From positions 4,960,001 through 5,024,000 of the forward strand of contig NZ_CP107918.1 in NCBI RefSeq assembly GCF_036014195.1: DNA of 64,000 nucleotides, read 5' to 3'. A model generated the notes under the pieces. It ran no database searches, had not been told where the DNA came from, and saw only the letters and a program-made list of their open reading frames with translations. A program made the position numbers and the translations under genes. This document shows positions 51,599 through 60,156 of this stretch, in pieces (the stretch's first letter is position 1; the number at the start of each line of letters is the position of its first letter). The DNA is from Streptomyces sp. NBC_00442. GTDB lineage: Bacteria; Actinomycetota; Actinomycetes; Streptomycetales; Streptomycetaceae.

Positions 51599-52870
51599 TC
51601 AGGCCGCGAGGAGCTTCTCGTACCCGACGAGCCGCACACACGCGGTGAGCCCGAGGATCGCCTGCTCCAGCTCCGCGAGGCCCGGGTAGCTGGGCGCGAT
51701 GCGGATGGTGGCGTCCTTCGGGTCGTCGCCGTACGGGTGCGTCGCGCCGGCCGGGGTCAGCACGACGCCGGCCGCGCCGGCCCGCGCCACGACCTCCTTC
51801 GCGCAGCCTTCGGGCACTTCGAGGGTGACGAAGTAGCCGCCCTTGGGAAGCGTCCAGCGCGCGAGGCCGGTGCCGCCGAGCTCGCTCTCCAGGATCCGCT
51901 GGACGGTCTCGAACTTGGGCTGGAGCAGCGCGCGCTGGCGCTCCATGTGGGCCCGGACACCGTCCGCGTCGCGCAGGAACAGCACGTGCCGCAGCTGGTT
52001 GACCTTGTCGGGGCCGATCGAGCGCTTGGAGTTGTTGGCGAGCAGCCACTGCACGTTGGCGGGCGAGGAGCCGAAGAAGGCGACGCCCGCGCCCGCGGCG
52101 GTGATCTTCGAGGTGGAGCCGAAGACGAACGCGCGGTCGGCGTGACCGGCCCCGGCGCAGGCGCCGAGCAGGTCGGCGATCTCGGCGGGCTCGTCGGTGA
52201 GGTGGTGGGCGGCGTAGGCGTTGTCCCAGAAGATGCGGAAGTCGGGGGCCGCGGTCTCCATGCGGGCCAGGCGCGCCACCGTCTCGTCGCTGTAGCTGAC
52301 GCCGCTCGGGTTGCTGTACTTCGGCACGCACCAGATGCCCTTGATGCCCGCGTCCTCGGCGACCAGACGCTCCACGACGTCCATGTCCGGGCCCGCGTCG
52401 GTCATCGGCACCGGGATCATCTCGATGCCGAACCGCTCGCACAGCGAGAAGTGCCGGTCGTAGCCGGGCACCGGGCACAGGAACGCCAGCCGCTCCTGGT
52501 CGACCCAGTGCGACTCGGCGCCGGGGAGGCGGCTGAGCATCGCGTGCACCAGGCAGTCGTGCATCAGCTCAAGGCTGGAGTTGCCCGCGGCGAGCAGCTG
52601 CCCGGCCGGCACCTGGAGCACCTCGGCGAAGATCTCGCGGAGCTCGGTGAGGCCCTGGAGGCCGCCGTAGTTGCGTACGTCGGTGCCGTCGGCGGAGGTC
52701 CAGCGGCCGCCGGGCAGGCTGAGCAGGTCCTCGGAGAGGTCGAGCTGCTCGGGCGCGGGCTTGCCCCGGGTGAGGTCGAGCTTGAGGCCGCGGGCGGCAA
52801 GGGCCTCGTAGTCCTTGCGGGCCTGGTCGAGCAGCCCGGCCAGGGCGTCGGAGCTCAGCTCGGTGGTCAT
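51599..52870 (-). CDS. aspT: Aspartate aminotransferase (MocR-like subgroup Ic)
   Basis: 423 residues, PLP-dependent fold type I. RGLKLDLTRGKPAPEQLDLS, LLAAGNSSLELMHDCLVHAM, GIWCVPKYSNPSGVSYSDET, FWDNAYAAHH and the PLP lysine in FVFGSTSKITAAGAGVAFFG. These match the actinobacterial aspartate aminotransferases of the Corynebacterium AspT type. The ATG at 52870 has GAGAGGAAA upstream. Stands alone. Confidence 0.88.
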   Translation of the reverse strand: MTTELSSDALAGLLDQARKDYEALAARGLKLDLTRGKPAPEQLDLSEDLLSLPGGRWTSADGTDVRNYGGLQGLTELREIFAEVLQVPAGQLLAAGNSSLELMHDCLVHAMLSRLPGAESHWVDQERLAFLCPVPGYDRHFSLCERFGIEMIPVPMTDAGPDMDVVERLVAEDAGIKGIWCVPKYSNPSGVSYSDETVARLARMETAAPDFRIFWDNAYAAHHLTDEPAEIADLLGACAGAGHADRAFVFGSTSKITAAGAGVAFFGSSPANVQWLLANNSKRSIGPDKVNQLRHVLFLRDADGVRAHMERQRALLQPKFETVQRILESELGGTGLARWTLPKGGYFVTLEVPEGCAKEVVARAGAAGVVLTPAGATHPYGDDPKDATIRIAPSYPGLAELEQAILGLTACVRLVGYEKLLAA

Positions 52871-53012
52871 GGTGTTTCCTCTCGCGGGGCCGCGCGCGCG
52901 TGGAACGGCTGGGGGTGGGTGCGCCGTGTCGAGCTTACAAAGCCGCCCCCGGGCGCCGGGCGGCCGGGACCTCGGACCTCGTCCTGGCGGGCCCGGACGG
53001 ACGGACCCCCTT

Positions 53013-53036
53013 TAACTGGGGAACGATCCCCAGTTA
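53013..53036. promoter_or_regulatory. Perfect palindrome upstream of the orphan cytochrome b gene
   Basis: TAACTGGGG-N6-CCCCAGTTA, 9-bp perfect arms (53013-53021 and 53028-53036), about 90 bp before the GTG start. It is AT-flanked in a GC-rich gap and looks like a dimeric repressor site. It does not match Rex or other redox-regulator consensus that I know. Confidence 0.65.
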
Positions 53037-53126
53037 TGGTGAGGGGGACGGCGGTGGAGGAGGTCCTCCCCGTCCGTCCGGCGTGCGCGCCTTCCGCAAA
53101 GGCGCACTGGGGCAAGGGAGTTCGCG

Positions 53127-54746
53127 GTGGCAGGGCGTGGGGAGCGGATCGCCGACTGGGCGGACGGGCGGGTGGGGCTGCACCGGCTCGCCAGGAGCAG
53201 CATGCGCAAGATCTTTCCGGACCACTGGTCGTTCATGCTCGGCGAGATCTGCCTGTACAGCTTCGTCGTCATCATCCTGACCGGCGTCTGGCTGACGCTG
53301 TTCTTCAAGCCGAGCATGGCCGAGGTCGTCTACGACGGCCCGTACGTCCCGCTCCATGGGCAGCGCGTCTCCGAGGCGTTCGACTCCACGATGCACATCA
53401 GCTTCGAGGTGCGCGGTGGGCTGCTGATCCGGCAGATCCACCACTGGGCCGCGCTGGTCTTCATCGCGGCGATGTTCGTGCACATGATGCGGGTGTTCTT
53501 CACCGGCGCGTTCCGCAAGCCCCGCGAGGTCAACTGGCTCTTCGGGTTCGGCCTGCTGTTCCTCGGCATGCTGGACGGCTTCTTCGGCTACTCGCTCCCC
53601 GACGACCTGCTCTCCGGCACCGGGATCCGCTTCATCGAGGGCGTCGTCCTGTCGGTGCCGGTGGTCGGCACCTACCTCCAGATGTTCCTGTTCGGCGGCG
53701 AGTTCCCGGGGACGGACATCATCCCGCGCTTCTACAGCCTGCACGTGCTGCTCGTCCCGGGCGTCATGCTGGGGCTGCTCGTGGCCCACCTCGTCCTGGT
53801 CTTCTTCCACAAGCACACCCAGTTCGCGGGTCCCGGCCGTACGAACGACAACGTCGTCGGCATGCCGCTGCTCCCGGTCTACCTGGCGAAGGCCGGCGGC
53901 TTCTTCTTCCTCGTGTCCGGCGTGATCGCGGCCGTCGCGGCGATCGCCTCGATCAACCCGATCTGGGCGTTCGGACCGTACCGCCCCGACCAGGTCTCCA
54001 CCGGCGCCCAGCCGGACTGGTACATGGGCTTCGCGGAGGGGCTGATCCGGGTGATGCCGGGCTGGGAGATCGACGTGTGGGGCCACACCCTGGTCCTCGG
54101 CGTGCTCATCCCCTTCCTGCTCTTCCCGGCCGTGCTCGGCCTGATCGCGGCGTATCCCTTCGTGGAGGCGTGGATCACCAGGGACGGGCGCGAGCACCAC
54201 CTCCTGGACCGGCCGCGCAACGCCCCCGTGCGCACCGCGCTCGGTGCGGCCTGGATCAGCCTCTATCTGGTGACTCTGGTCGGCGGCGGCAACGACCTGT
54301 TCGCCACGCACCTCCACCTCTCGCTCAACGCGATGACCTGGGCGGTCCGGATCGGTTTCTTCGTGGTGCCGGTGATCGTCTTCGAGGTCGCGCGCCGCTG
54401 GTGCCTCGGGTTGCAGCGGCGCGACCGCGACCTGGTGCTGCACGGCAGGGAGACCGGCATCGTCACGAAGCTGCCGCACGGGGAGTACGCCGAGCTCCAC
54501 GCGCCCCTGTCGGCGGCGCGGCTGCACACCCTCACCGCCCACGAGCAGCCCCGGCCGGCCGCCGAAGGGGGCTCGCTGCGGGCCCGGCTCTCCCGCGCCT
54601 GCTTCGGCGAGGGCGGACAGGTCGCGAAGGCGACACCGCAGGAGCGCGCGAGGCTCGCCGAGGCGCACGCGGGTCGTGCCGGGATTTCGGGTCACGCCGG
54701 GGGTGATGGGCATGCCGGGCACGCGGGCGGCGCCGCCGGTCAGTGA
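53127..54746 (+). CDS. Cytochrome b subunit (QcrB-type), orphan copy
   Basis: 539 residues. The N-terminus IADWADGRVGLHRLARSSMR and KIFPDHWSFMLGEICLYSFV matches actinobacterial QcrB. Heme-ligand histidines are in LLIRQIHHWAALVFIAAMFV and the later YSLHVLLVPGVMLGLLVAHL. The quinol-site motif is PDWYMGF, the actinobacterial form of PEWY. The C-terminal tail ends in a His/Gly-rich stretch (GHAGGDGHAGHAGGAAG), possibly metal-binding. No Rieske (qcrA) or cytochrome c (qcrC) gene is adjacent, so this is probably a second copy for special conditions. GTG start at 53127 after AAGGGAG. Confidence 0.9.
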   Translation: MAGRGERIADWADGRVGLHRLARSSMRKIFPDHWSFMLGEICLYSFVVIILTGVWLTLFFKPSMAEVVYDGPYVPLHGQRVSEAFDSTMHISFEVRGGLLIRQIHHWAALVFIAAMFVHMMRVFFTGAFRKPREVNWLFGFGLLFLGMLDGFFGYSLPDDLLSGTGIRFIEGVVLSVPVVGTYLQMFLFGGEFPGTDIIPRFYSLHVLLVPGVMLGLLVAHLVLVFFHKHTQFAGPGRTNDNVVGMPLLPVYLAKAGGFFFLVSGVIAAVAAIASINPIWAFGPYRPDQVSTGAQPDWYMGFAEGLIRVMPGWEIDVWGHTLVLGVLIPFLLFPAVLGLIAAYPFVEAWITRDGREHHLLDRPRNAPVRTALGAAWISLYLVTLVGGGNDLFATHLHLSLNAMTWAVRIGFFVVPVIVFEVARRWCLGLQRRDRDLVLHGRETGIVTKLPHGEYAELHAPLSAARLHTLTAHEQPRPAAEGGSLRARLSRACFGEGGQVAKATPQERARLAEAHAGRAGISGHAGGDGHAGHAGGAAGQ

Positions 54747-55146
54747 ACTCGCTTGCTCCAAGCGCCTGTCGGTGACGACGTACGCCCGCAACGGTGTCGC
54801 GGCGACCGACGCGGTGTGGGTGATCCGGGACGGCCGGGGCCTCGGCGTCCTCCTGCCGTCCGCGTCACCCCTGGCGGACCGGCTGCGCGCGGGGTCGCGG
54901 GTCCTGGTCGCGGCCCGAGCGGGGGCGCTGCGGGTGCGGCCCGCGTTCCTGGACGCCGAGGGGAGCGCCCGCTACCGGGTCGCACTCATCGACAAGTACG
55001 GCCTGGCCGCCGTGGTCGGCCTGGCCCGCAGCCGGCTGCGCCACGGACTGGCCGGCACGGTGGGCGTACGTCTGGTGATCGGCGCGGACGAGCGCCGCCT
55101 GATCGGGCCCGACTGGCAGCCGAGCTGGACGTACAGCGCGAACTGA
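54706..55146 (+). CDS. PPOX-class F420/FMN-dependent oxidoreductase
   Basis: 146 residues, split beta-barrel of the pyridoxine-phosphate-oxidase superfamily: SKRLSVTTYARNGVAATDAV then WVIRDGRGLGVLLPSAS, RAGSRVLVAARAGALRVRP and VALIDKYGLAAVVGLARSRL. ATG at 54706 (or 54712) lies inside the end of the cytochrome b gene (41-nt overlap), so it is translationally coupled. It may reduce a quinone or other small molecule. A perfect hairpin follows. Confidence 0.8.
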   Translation: MGMPGTRAAPPVSELACSKRLSVTTYARNGVAATDAVWVIRDGRGLGVLLPSASPLADRLRAGSRVLVAARAGALRVRPAFLDAEGSARYRVALIDKYGLAAVVGLARSRLRHGLAGTVGVRLVIGADERRLIGPDWQPSWTYSAN

Positions 55147-55161
55147 CCCCGGGGCGGACCA

Positions 55162-55194
55162 CCGCCCCGGCAGCACGGGGGACTGCCGGGGCGG
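55162..55194 (+). terminator. Perfect 12-bp hairpin
   Basis: CCGCCCCGGCAG (55162-55173), a 9-nt loop, and CTGCCGGGGCGG (55183-55194), just after the PPOX gene. Confidence 0.75.
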
Positions 55195-55249
55195 ATCGGG
55201 GCGCGGGCCGGGGCCGGGGCCCTGGCCTGCTGGGATAGGGTCGGGGGCC

Positions 55250-55921
55250 ATGGCAGCGCAGGAGAGCAGGAAGAAGTCCCCGCCCCTGCGGCGCGACGCC
55301 CGGCGCAACCGGGACCTCCTGGTCGCTGCGGCCCAGGAACTCTTCGCCGAGCGGGGGATCAACGTCCCGCTCGACGAGATCGCCAAGCGCGCGGGCGTGG
55401 GCAACGCGACCCTGTACCGCCGCTTCCCCACCCGCGGCGACCTGGTGGAGGCCGTCTTCCACGGGGACCTCACCGCCGTGATGGCCGCCGGTGAACGGGC
55501 CCGCGCCGCCGACGACGCGTGGGGGGCGCTGACCGCGTACCTGGAAGGCGTCTGTGCGCTGATCGCCCGCGACCGGGGCGTCAGCGACCTGATGACCACC
55601 GGGATCGAGGGCGCACCGACCCTGGACGCGATCCATGTCCACAACCACGCGACCCTGAGCACGTTGATGCGCCGGGCCGTGGCCGACGGAGAACTGCGCA
55701 CGGACGTCGCGCCCGAGGACCTCCTCTTCGCGCTCAGCGCCCTCGGCGGCTCGCTCCCCGCGGTCGAGAGGGTCCGCCCCGGCTCGTGGCGCCGCCCCCT
55801 GGCGCTGCTCCTGGACGGCTTCCGGGCCACGGCCCAACGCCCCCTGCCCGAACCGGCCCTGAGCGCCGAGGAAACCCGGCACGTCCACCGCGAACTGGGC
55901 GGCGAACCTCCCACGCCATGA
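55250..55921 (+). CDS. TetR-family transcriptional regulator
   Basis: 223 residues. Helix-turn-helix: RRDARRNRDLLVAAAQELFA, LDEIAKRAGVGNATLYRRFP and TRGDLVEAVFHGDL. The C-terminal domain holds MTTGIEGAPTLDAIHVHNHA, of the TetR SbtR-like type. TAGGGT ends 8 nt before the ATG at 55250, with no ribosome site. Follows the cytochrome b/PPOX pair after a terminator and might regulate it; the convergent glycosyltransferase ends 20 bp away. Confidence 0.9.
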   Translation: MAAQESRKKSPPLRRDARRNRDLLVAAAQELFAERGINVPLDEIAKRAGVGNATLYRRFPTRGDLVEAVFHGDLTAVMAAGERARAADDAWGALTAYLEGVCALIARDRGVSDLMTTGIEGAPTLDAIHVHNHATLSTLMRRAVADGELRTDVAPEDLLFALSALGGSLPAVERVRPGSWRRPLALLLDGFRATAQRPLPEPALSAEETRHVHRELGGEPPTP

Positions 55922-55940
55922 CATGGGCCGGGGGCCGTCG

Positions 55941-56816
55941 TCAGATCAGCGGGGGCCGGCCCAGGCGCGTCATCCGCCACACGGTGCGCCACCTCATCGC
56001 TGTGCGGGGCCCGCACGGCGTGCGCAGCCCTTCGAGGAACCCGCCGAGCCACGCCCCCAGCGCGCCGACGGAGCGCACCCGCGCCGTGGTGAGCAGGACC
56101 CACACCCCCAGATAGACCGGGATCAGCGGAATCGGAAGCCGGCGCCGCGCGAGCCAGACCCGGTTGCGGGCGGTGTGGCGATAGTGGCCGGCATGGCGGG
56201 CGGGGGAGGTCCTCGGGTGCTGGAGGACGAGCTCGGGTTCGTACAGGATCCGCCAGCCGTCGTCCAGGGCCCGCCACGCCAGGTCCGTCTCCTCGTGCCC
56301 GAAGAAGAACTCCGCCGGCCACAGGCCGATGCGCCGGAGCATCGGAACGGAAAGCGCGTGGCCCCCGCCGAGGAAGGCGGTGACCGGGCCGCGGCGCATC
56401 GGGTCGCCCGCCCGCAGCCGGGGGACCCAGCGCCGCTCGGTCCGGCCGTGCTCGTCCGCGACCCGGAACCCGACGATCCCCAACTCCGTTTCGTCAGCGA
56501 ACAGTTGACGAACCCTGCGGAACACGTCGTCGGCGACGAGCAGGCCGTCGTCGTCCAGTTCGACGACGACGTCGACCTCACCCGATGCGCACAGGATCTC
56601 CAGCCCGGCATTGCGCCCGCCGGGACACCCCAGGTTCTCCTCCAGCGGCACCTTGGTCACGTCACGCCCGACGTCCGTGAGCGGCGTCGCGTTGCCGACC
56701 AGCACGACCCGCGCCGCCGGCACGTCCTGCTTCTCCACGGAGGCGAGCAGGGCCTCCAGCTCACGCGGGCGGTTGCCCATCGTCACGATGACAACGCCCA
56801 GACGCGGCAACGACAT
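55941..56816 (-). CDS. Family 2 glycosyltransferase
   Basis: 291 residues, GT-A fold. RLGVVIVTMGNRPRELEALL, NLGCPGGRNAGLEILCASG, VVVELDDDGLLVADDVFRRV with the DxD metal site, AEFFFGHEETDLAWRALDDG carrying the ED acceptor-site motif. A hydrophobic segment near the C-terminus (IPLIPVYLGVWVLLTTARVR) may attach it to the membrane. Divergent from the patatin gene. The sugar and acceptor are unknown; rhamnosyl or other wall-polymer transfer is common for this subfamily. Confidence 0.88.
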   Translation of the reverse strand: MSLPRLGVVIVTMGNRPRELEALLASVEKQDVPAARVVLVGNATPLTDVGRDVTKVPLEENLGCPGGRNAGLEILCASGEVDVVVELDDDGLLVADDVFRRVRQLFADETELGIVGFRVADEHGRTERRWVPRLRAGDPMRRGPVTAFLGGGHALSVPMLRRIGLWPAEFFFGHEETDLAWRALDDGWRILYEPELVLQHPRTSPARHAGHYRHTARNRVWLARRRLPIPLIPVYLGVWVLLTTARVRSVGALGAWLGGFLEGLRTPCGPRTAMRWRTVWRMTRLGRPPLI

Positions 56817-56933
56817 GGTGGAAGGCTCCCCGTGCTCGGTGAAGTGCGGCTTCTCGCACCTGCTTCATCCTCACCCACGCGGAGTCGCGCCCGGGACGCG
56901 GATGGTCGGGGCCGGACGGGGCAGGGGGCAGGT

Positions 56934-57839
56934 ATGGACGAGGATGTGAGGGTGGGGCAGCCGCGCGGGGACGGGTACCGGTGTGCGTTCGTCCTCGGCG
57001 GCGGAGGGGCGCTCGGGGCCTACGAGGTGGGGATGCTCAGGGCGCTCGTCGAGGCAGGCGTCCGGCCGGATCTCGTAGTGGGGACGTCGGTGGGGGCGAT
57101 CAACGGCGCGGCGTTCGCGGCCGAGCCGAGTGCCGAGTCCGTCGAGCGGCTGGGTGAGCTGTGGGGGAGCCTCGGGCGCTCGGGGGTGTTCTCCGGGTCG
57201 GTGCTGCGGCGGCTGCGGCTCGCGGCGCGCAACCGGACGCACGTCTACTCGTCCGAGCCGCTGAGCGAACTTCTGGAGAGCCGGCTGCCGGCCAAGCGCA
57301 TCGAGGACCTCGCGGTGCCCTTCCAGTGCGTCGCGGCGGGCATCGAGAGCGCCGCCGAGCACTGGTTCACGCAGGGGCCGCTGGTCCCGGCGGTGATGGC
57401 CTCCTGCGCGGTCCCGGGGCTGCTGCCGCCCGTCGAGGTCGACGGGGAGCACTTCCTGGACGGCGGCCTGATCAACAGCATTCCCGTGGGCCGTGCCGTC
57501 GCCGCCGGGGCCCGCACGGTGTACGTCCTGCAAGTCGGGCGCGTGGAGCGGCCGTTGACGGTTCCCCGGGCGCCGTGGGAGGTCGCCACCGTGGCGTTCG
57601 AGATCGCCCGGCGGCATCGCTTCACCCGCGACATGGCCGACCTGCCCTCGGGCGTCGAGGTGCACGTGCTGCCCACGGGCGCCTCGTCCGGCAAGGGTGA
57701 GGACATCGCGGGCCGCACGTTCCGCCACCGCGACTTCGGGCGCTCCCGGCAGCGCATGGAGTGCGCGTACGAGGCGTCGGCCGCCTATCTGGAGGCGGCG
57801 GGCAAGCCGGCGGCCCCCGCGGACCACGGCGCTCCGTGA
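56934..57839 (+). CDS. Patatin-like phospholipase
   Basis: 301 residues. Oxyanion motif CAFVLGGGGALGAYEVGML, nucleophile elbow VVGTSVGAINGAAFA (GxSxG), and catalytic Asp in FLDGGLINSIPVGRAV (DGG). It hydrolyses acyl esters of lipids in the cytoplasm or at the membrane. The ATG at 56934 follows an AGGGGG tract. It overlaps the acyltransferase gene by 4 nt (GTGA); the coupling suggests deacylation and re-acylation of the same lipid pool. Confidence 0.92.
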   Translation: MDEDVRVGQPRGDGYRCAFVLGGGGALGAYEVGMLRALVEAGVRPDLVVGTSVGAINGAAFAAEPSAESVERLGELWGSLGRSGVFSGSVLRRLRLAARNRTHVYSSEPLSELLESRLPAKRIEDLAVPFQCVAAGIESAAEHWFTQGPLVPAVMASCAVPGLLPPVEVDGEHFLDGGLINSIPVGRAVAAGARTVYVLQVGRVERPLTVPRAPWEVATVAFEIARRHRFTRDMADLPSGVEVHVLPTGASSGKGEDIAGRTFRHRDFGRSRQRMECAYEASAAYLEAAGKPAAPADHGAP

Positions 57840-58870
57840 GCCGCACGGCCGGCGCGCGTGACGCGGCCAGACGCTGCGTCACCGTGCCCGCGCTCCTCGC
57901 CCTGATCCCCCTCGCCCTCGCGCTGCTGCTCGTCACGTTGCTGCTCGCCCCGCTCTCGCCGCTCGCCGGGCGCCACGGCCGGGCCTGGCAGCCGCAACGG
58001 CTGGCGCTCTACGCCTTCGTGTACCTCGTCGCCGACCTCGCCGGGGTGTGCGCGGCGCTCGTCGTCCGGCTGCGCTGTCTGGGCGGCGGCCCGGCCCGGC
58101 GGGAGCGTCTGGTGGCGCTCAACTACCGGCTGCTCGCGCGGCTGCTCGGCTTCCTGGTCGGCTGCTCCCAACGGATCTTCGCGCTGCGCCTCGACGTCGA
58201 TCCGGCGATCCCGCCGCCCGGCGCCCGGCCGCCGCACGGCATGGTCGTCTTCGCCCGCCACGCCGGCCCCGGCGACTCGATCCTGCTGGTCCACGGCCTC
58301 CTGTGCGGTGCCGGCCTGCGCCCCCAGGTCGTCCTCAAGGAGTTCCTGCGGTGGGACCCGTGCATGGACATGGTGCTGAGCTGCCTGCCGCACTGCTTCG
58401 TCCCGCGCCGGCCCGACGGTCGTACCTCCGACGAGATCGGCGCCCTGGCGGCCGGGCTCCGGCCGGGGGAGGCGCTGGTGGTGTTTCCCGAGGGCGGCAA
58501 CTTCACCGAGCGGCGCAGGCGGCGGTCGATCGGCTGGCTCGTGCGCACCGGCCAGCTGCGCAGGGCCGCCCGCGCGCGGCGCCAGCACCACGTCCTGCCA
58601 CCGCGGATGGCGGGCCCGCTCGCCGCGCTGACCGGGGCGCGGGACGCCGGAGCGGCCGTCGTCTTCGTCGCGCACACCGGCCTCGACCGCATCGACTCGG
58701 CCTCCCGCCTGTTGCGGTCGATCCCCCTGCGGGACCCGGTGCGCGCCACCTGGTGGAGCGTGCCCCGCGCGGCGATACCGCCCGAGCGCCAGGCCCGCGA
58801 GACATGGCTGACCGACCAGTGGTCGCGCGTGGATGCCTGGATCGCCGCGGAGTGGCGCAGGGGCGCATAG
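57836..58870 (+). CDS. PlsC-like lysophospholipid acyltransferase family protein
   Basis: 344 residues. Two N-terminal transmembrane helices (VPALLALIPLALALLLVTLL, LALYAFVYLVADLAGVCAAL), then the acyltransferase HX4D in FARHAGPGDS, KEFLRWDPCMDMVLSC, and the glycerol-phosphate-site FPEGGNFTER. Larger than bacterial PlsC and closer to the eukaryote-like LPLAT group. GTG start at 57836 inside the patatin stop codon. Probably re-acylates lysolipids released by the neighbour. Confidence 0.85.
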   Translation: MSRTAGARDAARRCVTVPALLALIPLALALLLVTLLLAPLSPLAGRHGRAWQPQRLALYAFVYLVADLAGVCAALVVRLRCLGGGPARRERLVALNYRLLARLLGFLVGCSQRIFALRLDVDPAIPPPGARPPHGMVVFARHAGPGDSILLVHGLLCGAGLRPQVVLKEFLRWDPCMDMVLSCLPHCFVPRRPDGRTSDEIGALAAGLRPGEALVVFPEGGNFTERRRRRSIGWLVRTGQLRRAARARRQHHVLPPRMAGPLAALTGARDAGAAVVFVAHTGLDRIDSASRLLRSIPLRDPVRATWWSVPRAAIPPERQARETWLTDQWSRVDAWIAAEWRRGA

Positions 58871-59139
58871 GCCCGTTCCGCCTCGCCCGGAGGAGCCGTA
58901 CGGCCTCGCCCCGGAGGAGCCACCGCCCCGTCCCGAGGAGTCCGCGCGGACCCGGCCGGGCCCGCCGCGGCGCCGGGCGCACCGGCCCTCGGGGAGCACC
59001 GTCCTCCGAATGGTCCGGAGAGCGGAAGTGAGAGTGGTCTGGAGCGCGACCCGACCCGTTCGCAGACTGTGGGGCACAGCCGTTCGGAGTCCGCGCGCAG
59101 TCGTGCGCGGACCCAGCGAAAGCCGAGACGGGGGACACT
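58871..59139. other. 269-bp leader of the ATP-grasp operon with a hairpin
   Basis: No gene seen. GTCCGCGC (59089-59096) and GCGCGGAC (59105-59112) form a perfect 8-bp hairpin ending 27 bp before the GTG start of the dehydrogenase gene. It could be an attenuator or simply part of the preceding terminator region. GAAGTGAGAGTGGTCTGGAG (59025 on) is the lowest-GC part and the most likely promoter area. Confidence 0.45.
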
Positions 59140-60156
59140 GTGGCGGCGTTGCCCACCACCATGCCCGGCGGACCAGAACGTCCGCCTTCCGTGATCGTGG
59201 GCTACGGTCACGCGGGCAGAGATCTGCACCATGCGGCGCTGCGCACCCTGCACGGCGCGGACACCACGGTCTTCGTGGTCGATCCCGCTCTGCGCGAGGC
59301 GCCCCCGGGAGTGCGGCTGCTTCCCTCGCTGCGGGCCGCGGCCGACTGCGGTCCGATGGCGGACACGGTCTTTCACGTCACCACCCCGCCGGGCGCCCAT
59401 GTCGACTGTGCCGAGCGTCTTGTGGGGCTCGGGGCGCGGCGCATCATCCTGGAGAAGCCGATCGCCCCCACCTCCGCGCAGAGCGGGCGGCTGTGCGAGC
59501 TGGCCGAGGACGCGACGATCCTGCCGGTCAGCGTCTGGCCGAACAGCCGCGTGACCGGAGAGGTGGAGAGCGTCATCGCCTCGGGCGAGATCGGCGAGCC
59601 CGTGGCCCTGTTCATGGAGCAGAGCAAGCCCCGGTTCGGCCGCACCTCCTCGTCCGACGCGCACCGCACCGCCTTCGAGGTGGAGCTGCCCCACCAGGTG
59701 CTGCTGGCGCTGCACCTGGCCGGGGCGCGGGCGACGATGCTGTCCTCGGCGTCCTGGGCAATGCCACTGCCGGACCGCGTGATTCCCGCGATGGGCGGCG
59801 CCGTGCTGCGGCTGGAACACGAGAACGGCACCGTCAGCACCCTGCTCAGCGATCTCACCTCCCCGGCCCGGCGCCGGCATCTGCGCGTGACCGGCACCAA
59901 GGGGGAGGTCCTTGCCGACTTCCCGGTCGGCGCCGACGACCCCTTCGGGCAGATACGGATCTCCGGGAGACCCGGCCGCACCGTGGTCGAGGACGCGCCG
60001 CTCACCCGGTTCGTCGAGGCCGCCTACGCCTGCTTCTCGGGCACCGGACCGCCGCCCCCGGCCGGTCTGGCCCTGCACCACCGGAGCATCGGCCTCCTGG
60101 AGCAGGCCCGCGACCGGGCCGTCCCCGCGGCCTTGGAGGAGGTGCGGGCAGGATGA
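59140..60156 (+). CDS. Gfo/Idh/MocA-like NAD-binding oxidoreductase
   Basis: 338 residues. Rossmann start PSVIVGYGHAGRDLHHAALR, HVTTPPGAHVDCAERL and IILEKPIAPTSAQSGRLCEL with the family EKP lysine. The C-terminal half (RTAFEVELPHQVLLALHLAG, LRVTGTKGEVLADFPVG) is the substrate domain. It is unlike the two other such enzymes in this window and has no sugar-pathway neighbour. It is the first gene of an operon with two ATP-grasp ligases and an MFS pump, so it may make or reduce an unusual amino acid or sugar building block. GTG start after GGGGGA. Confidence 0.82.
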   Translation: MAALPTTMPGGPERPPSVIVGYGHAGRDLHHAALRTLHGADTTVFVVDPALREAPPGVRLLPSLRAAADCGPMADTVFHVTTPPGAHVDCAERLVGLGARRIILEKPIAPTSAQSGRLCELAEDATILPVSVWPNSRVTGEVESVIASGEIGEPVALFMEQSKPRFGRTSSSDAHRTAFEVELPHQVLLALHLAGARATMLSSASWAMPLPDRVIPAMGGAVLRLEHENGTVSTLLSDLTSPARRRHLRVTGTKGEVLADFPVGADDPFGQIRISGRPGRTVVEDAPLTRFVEAAYACFSGTGPPPPAGLALHHRSIGLLEQARDRAVPAALEEVRAG

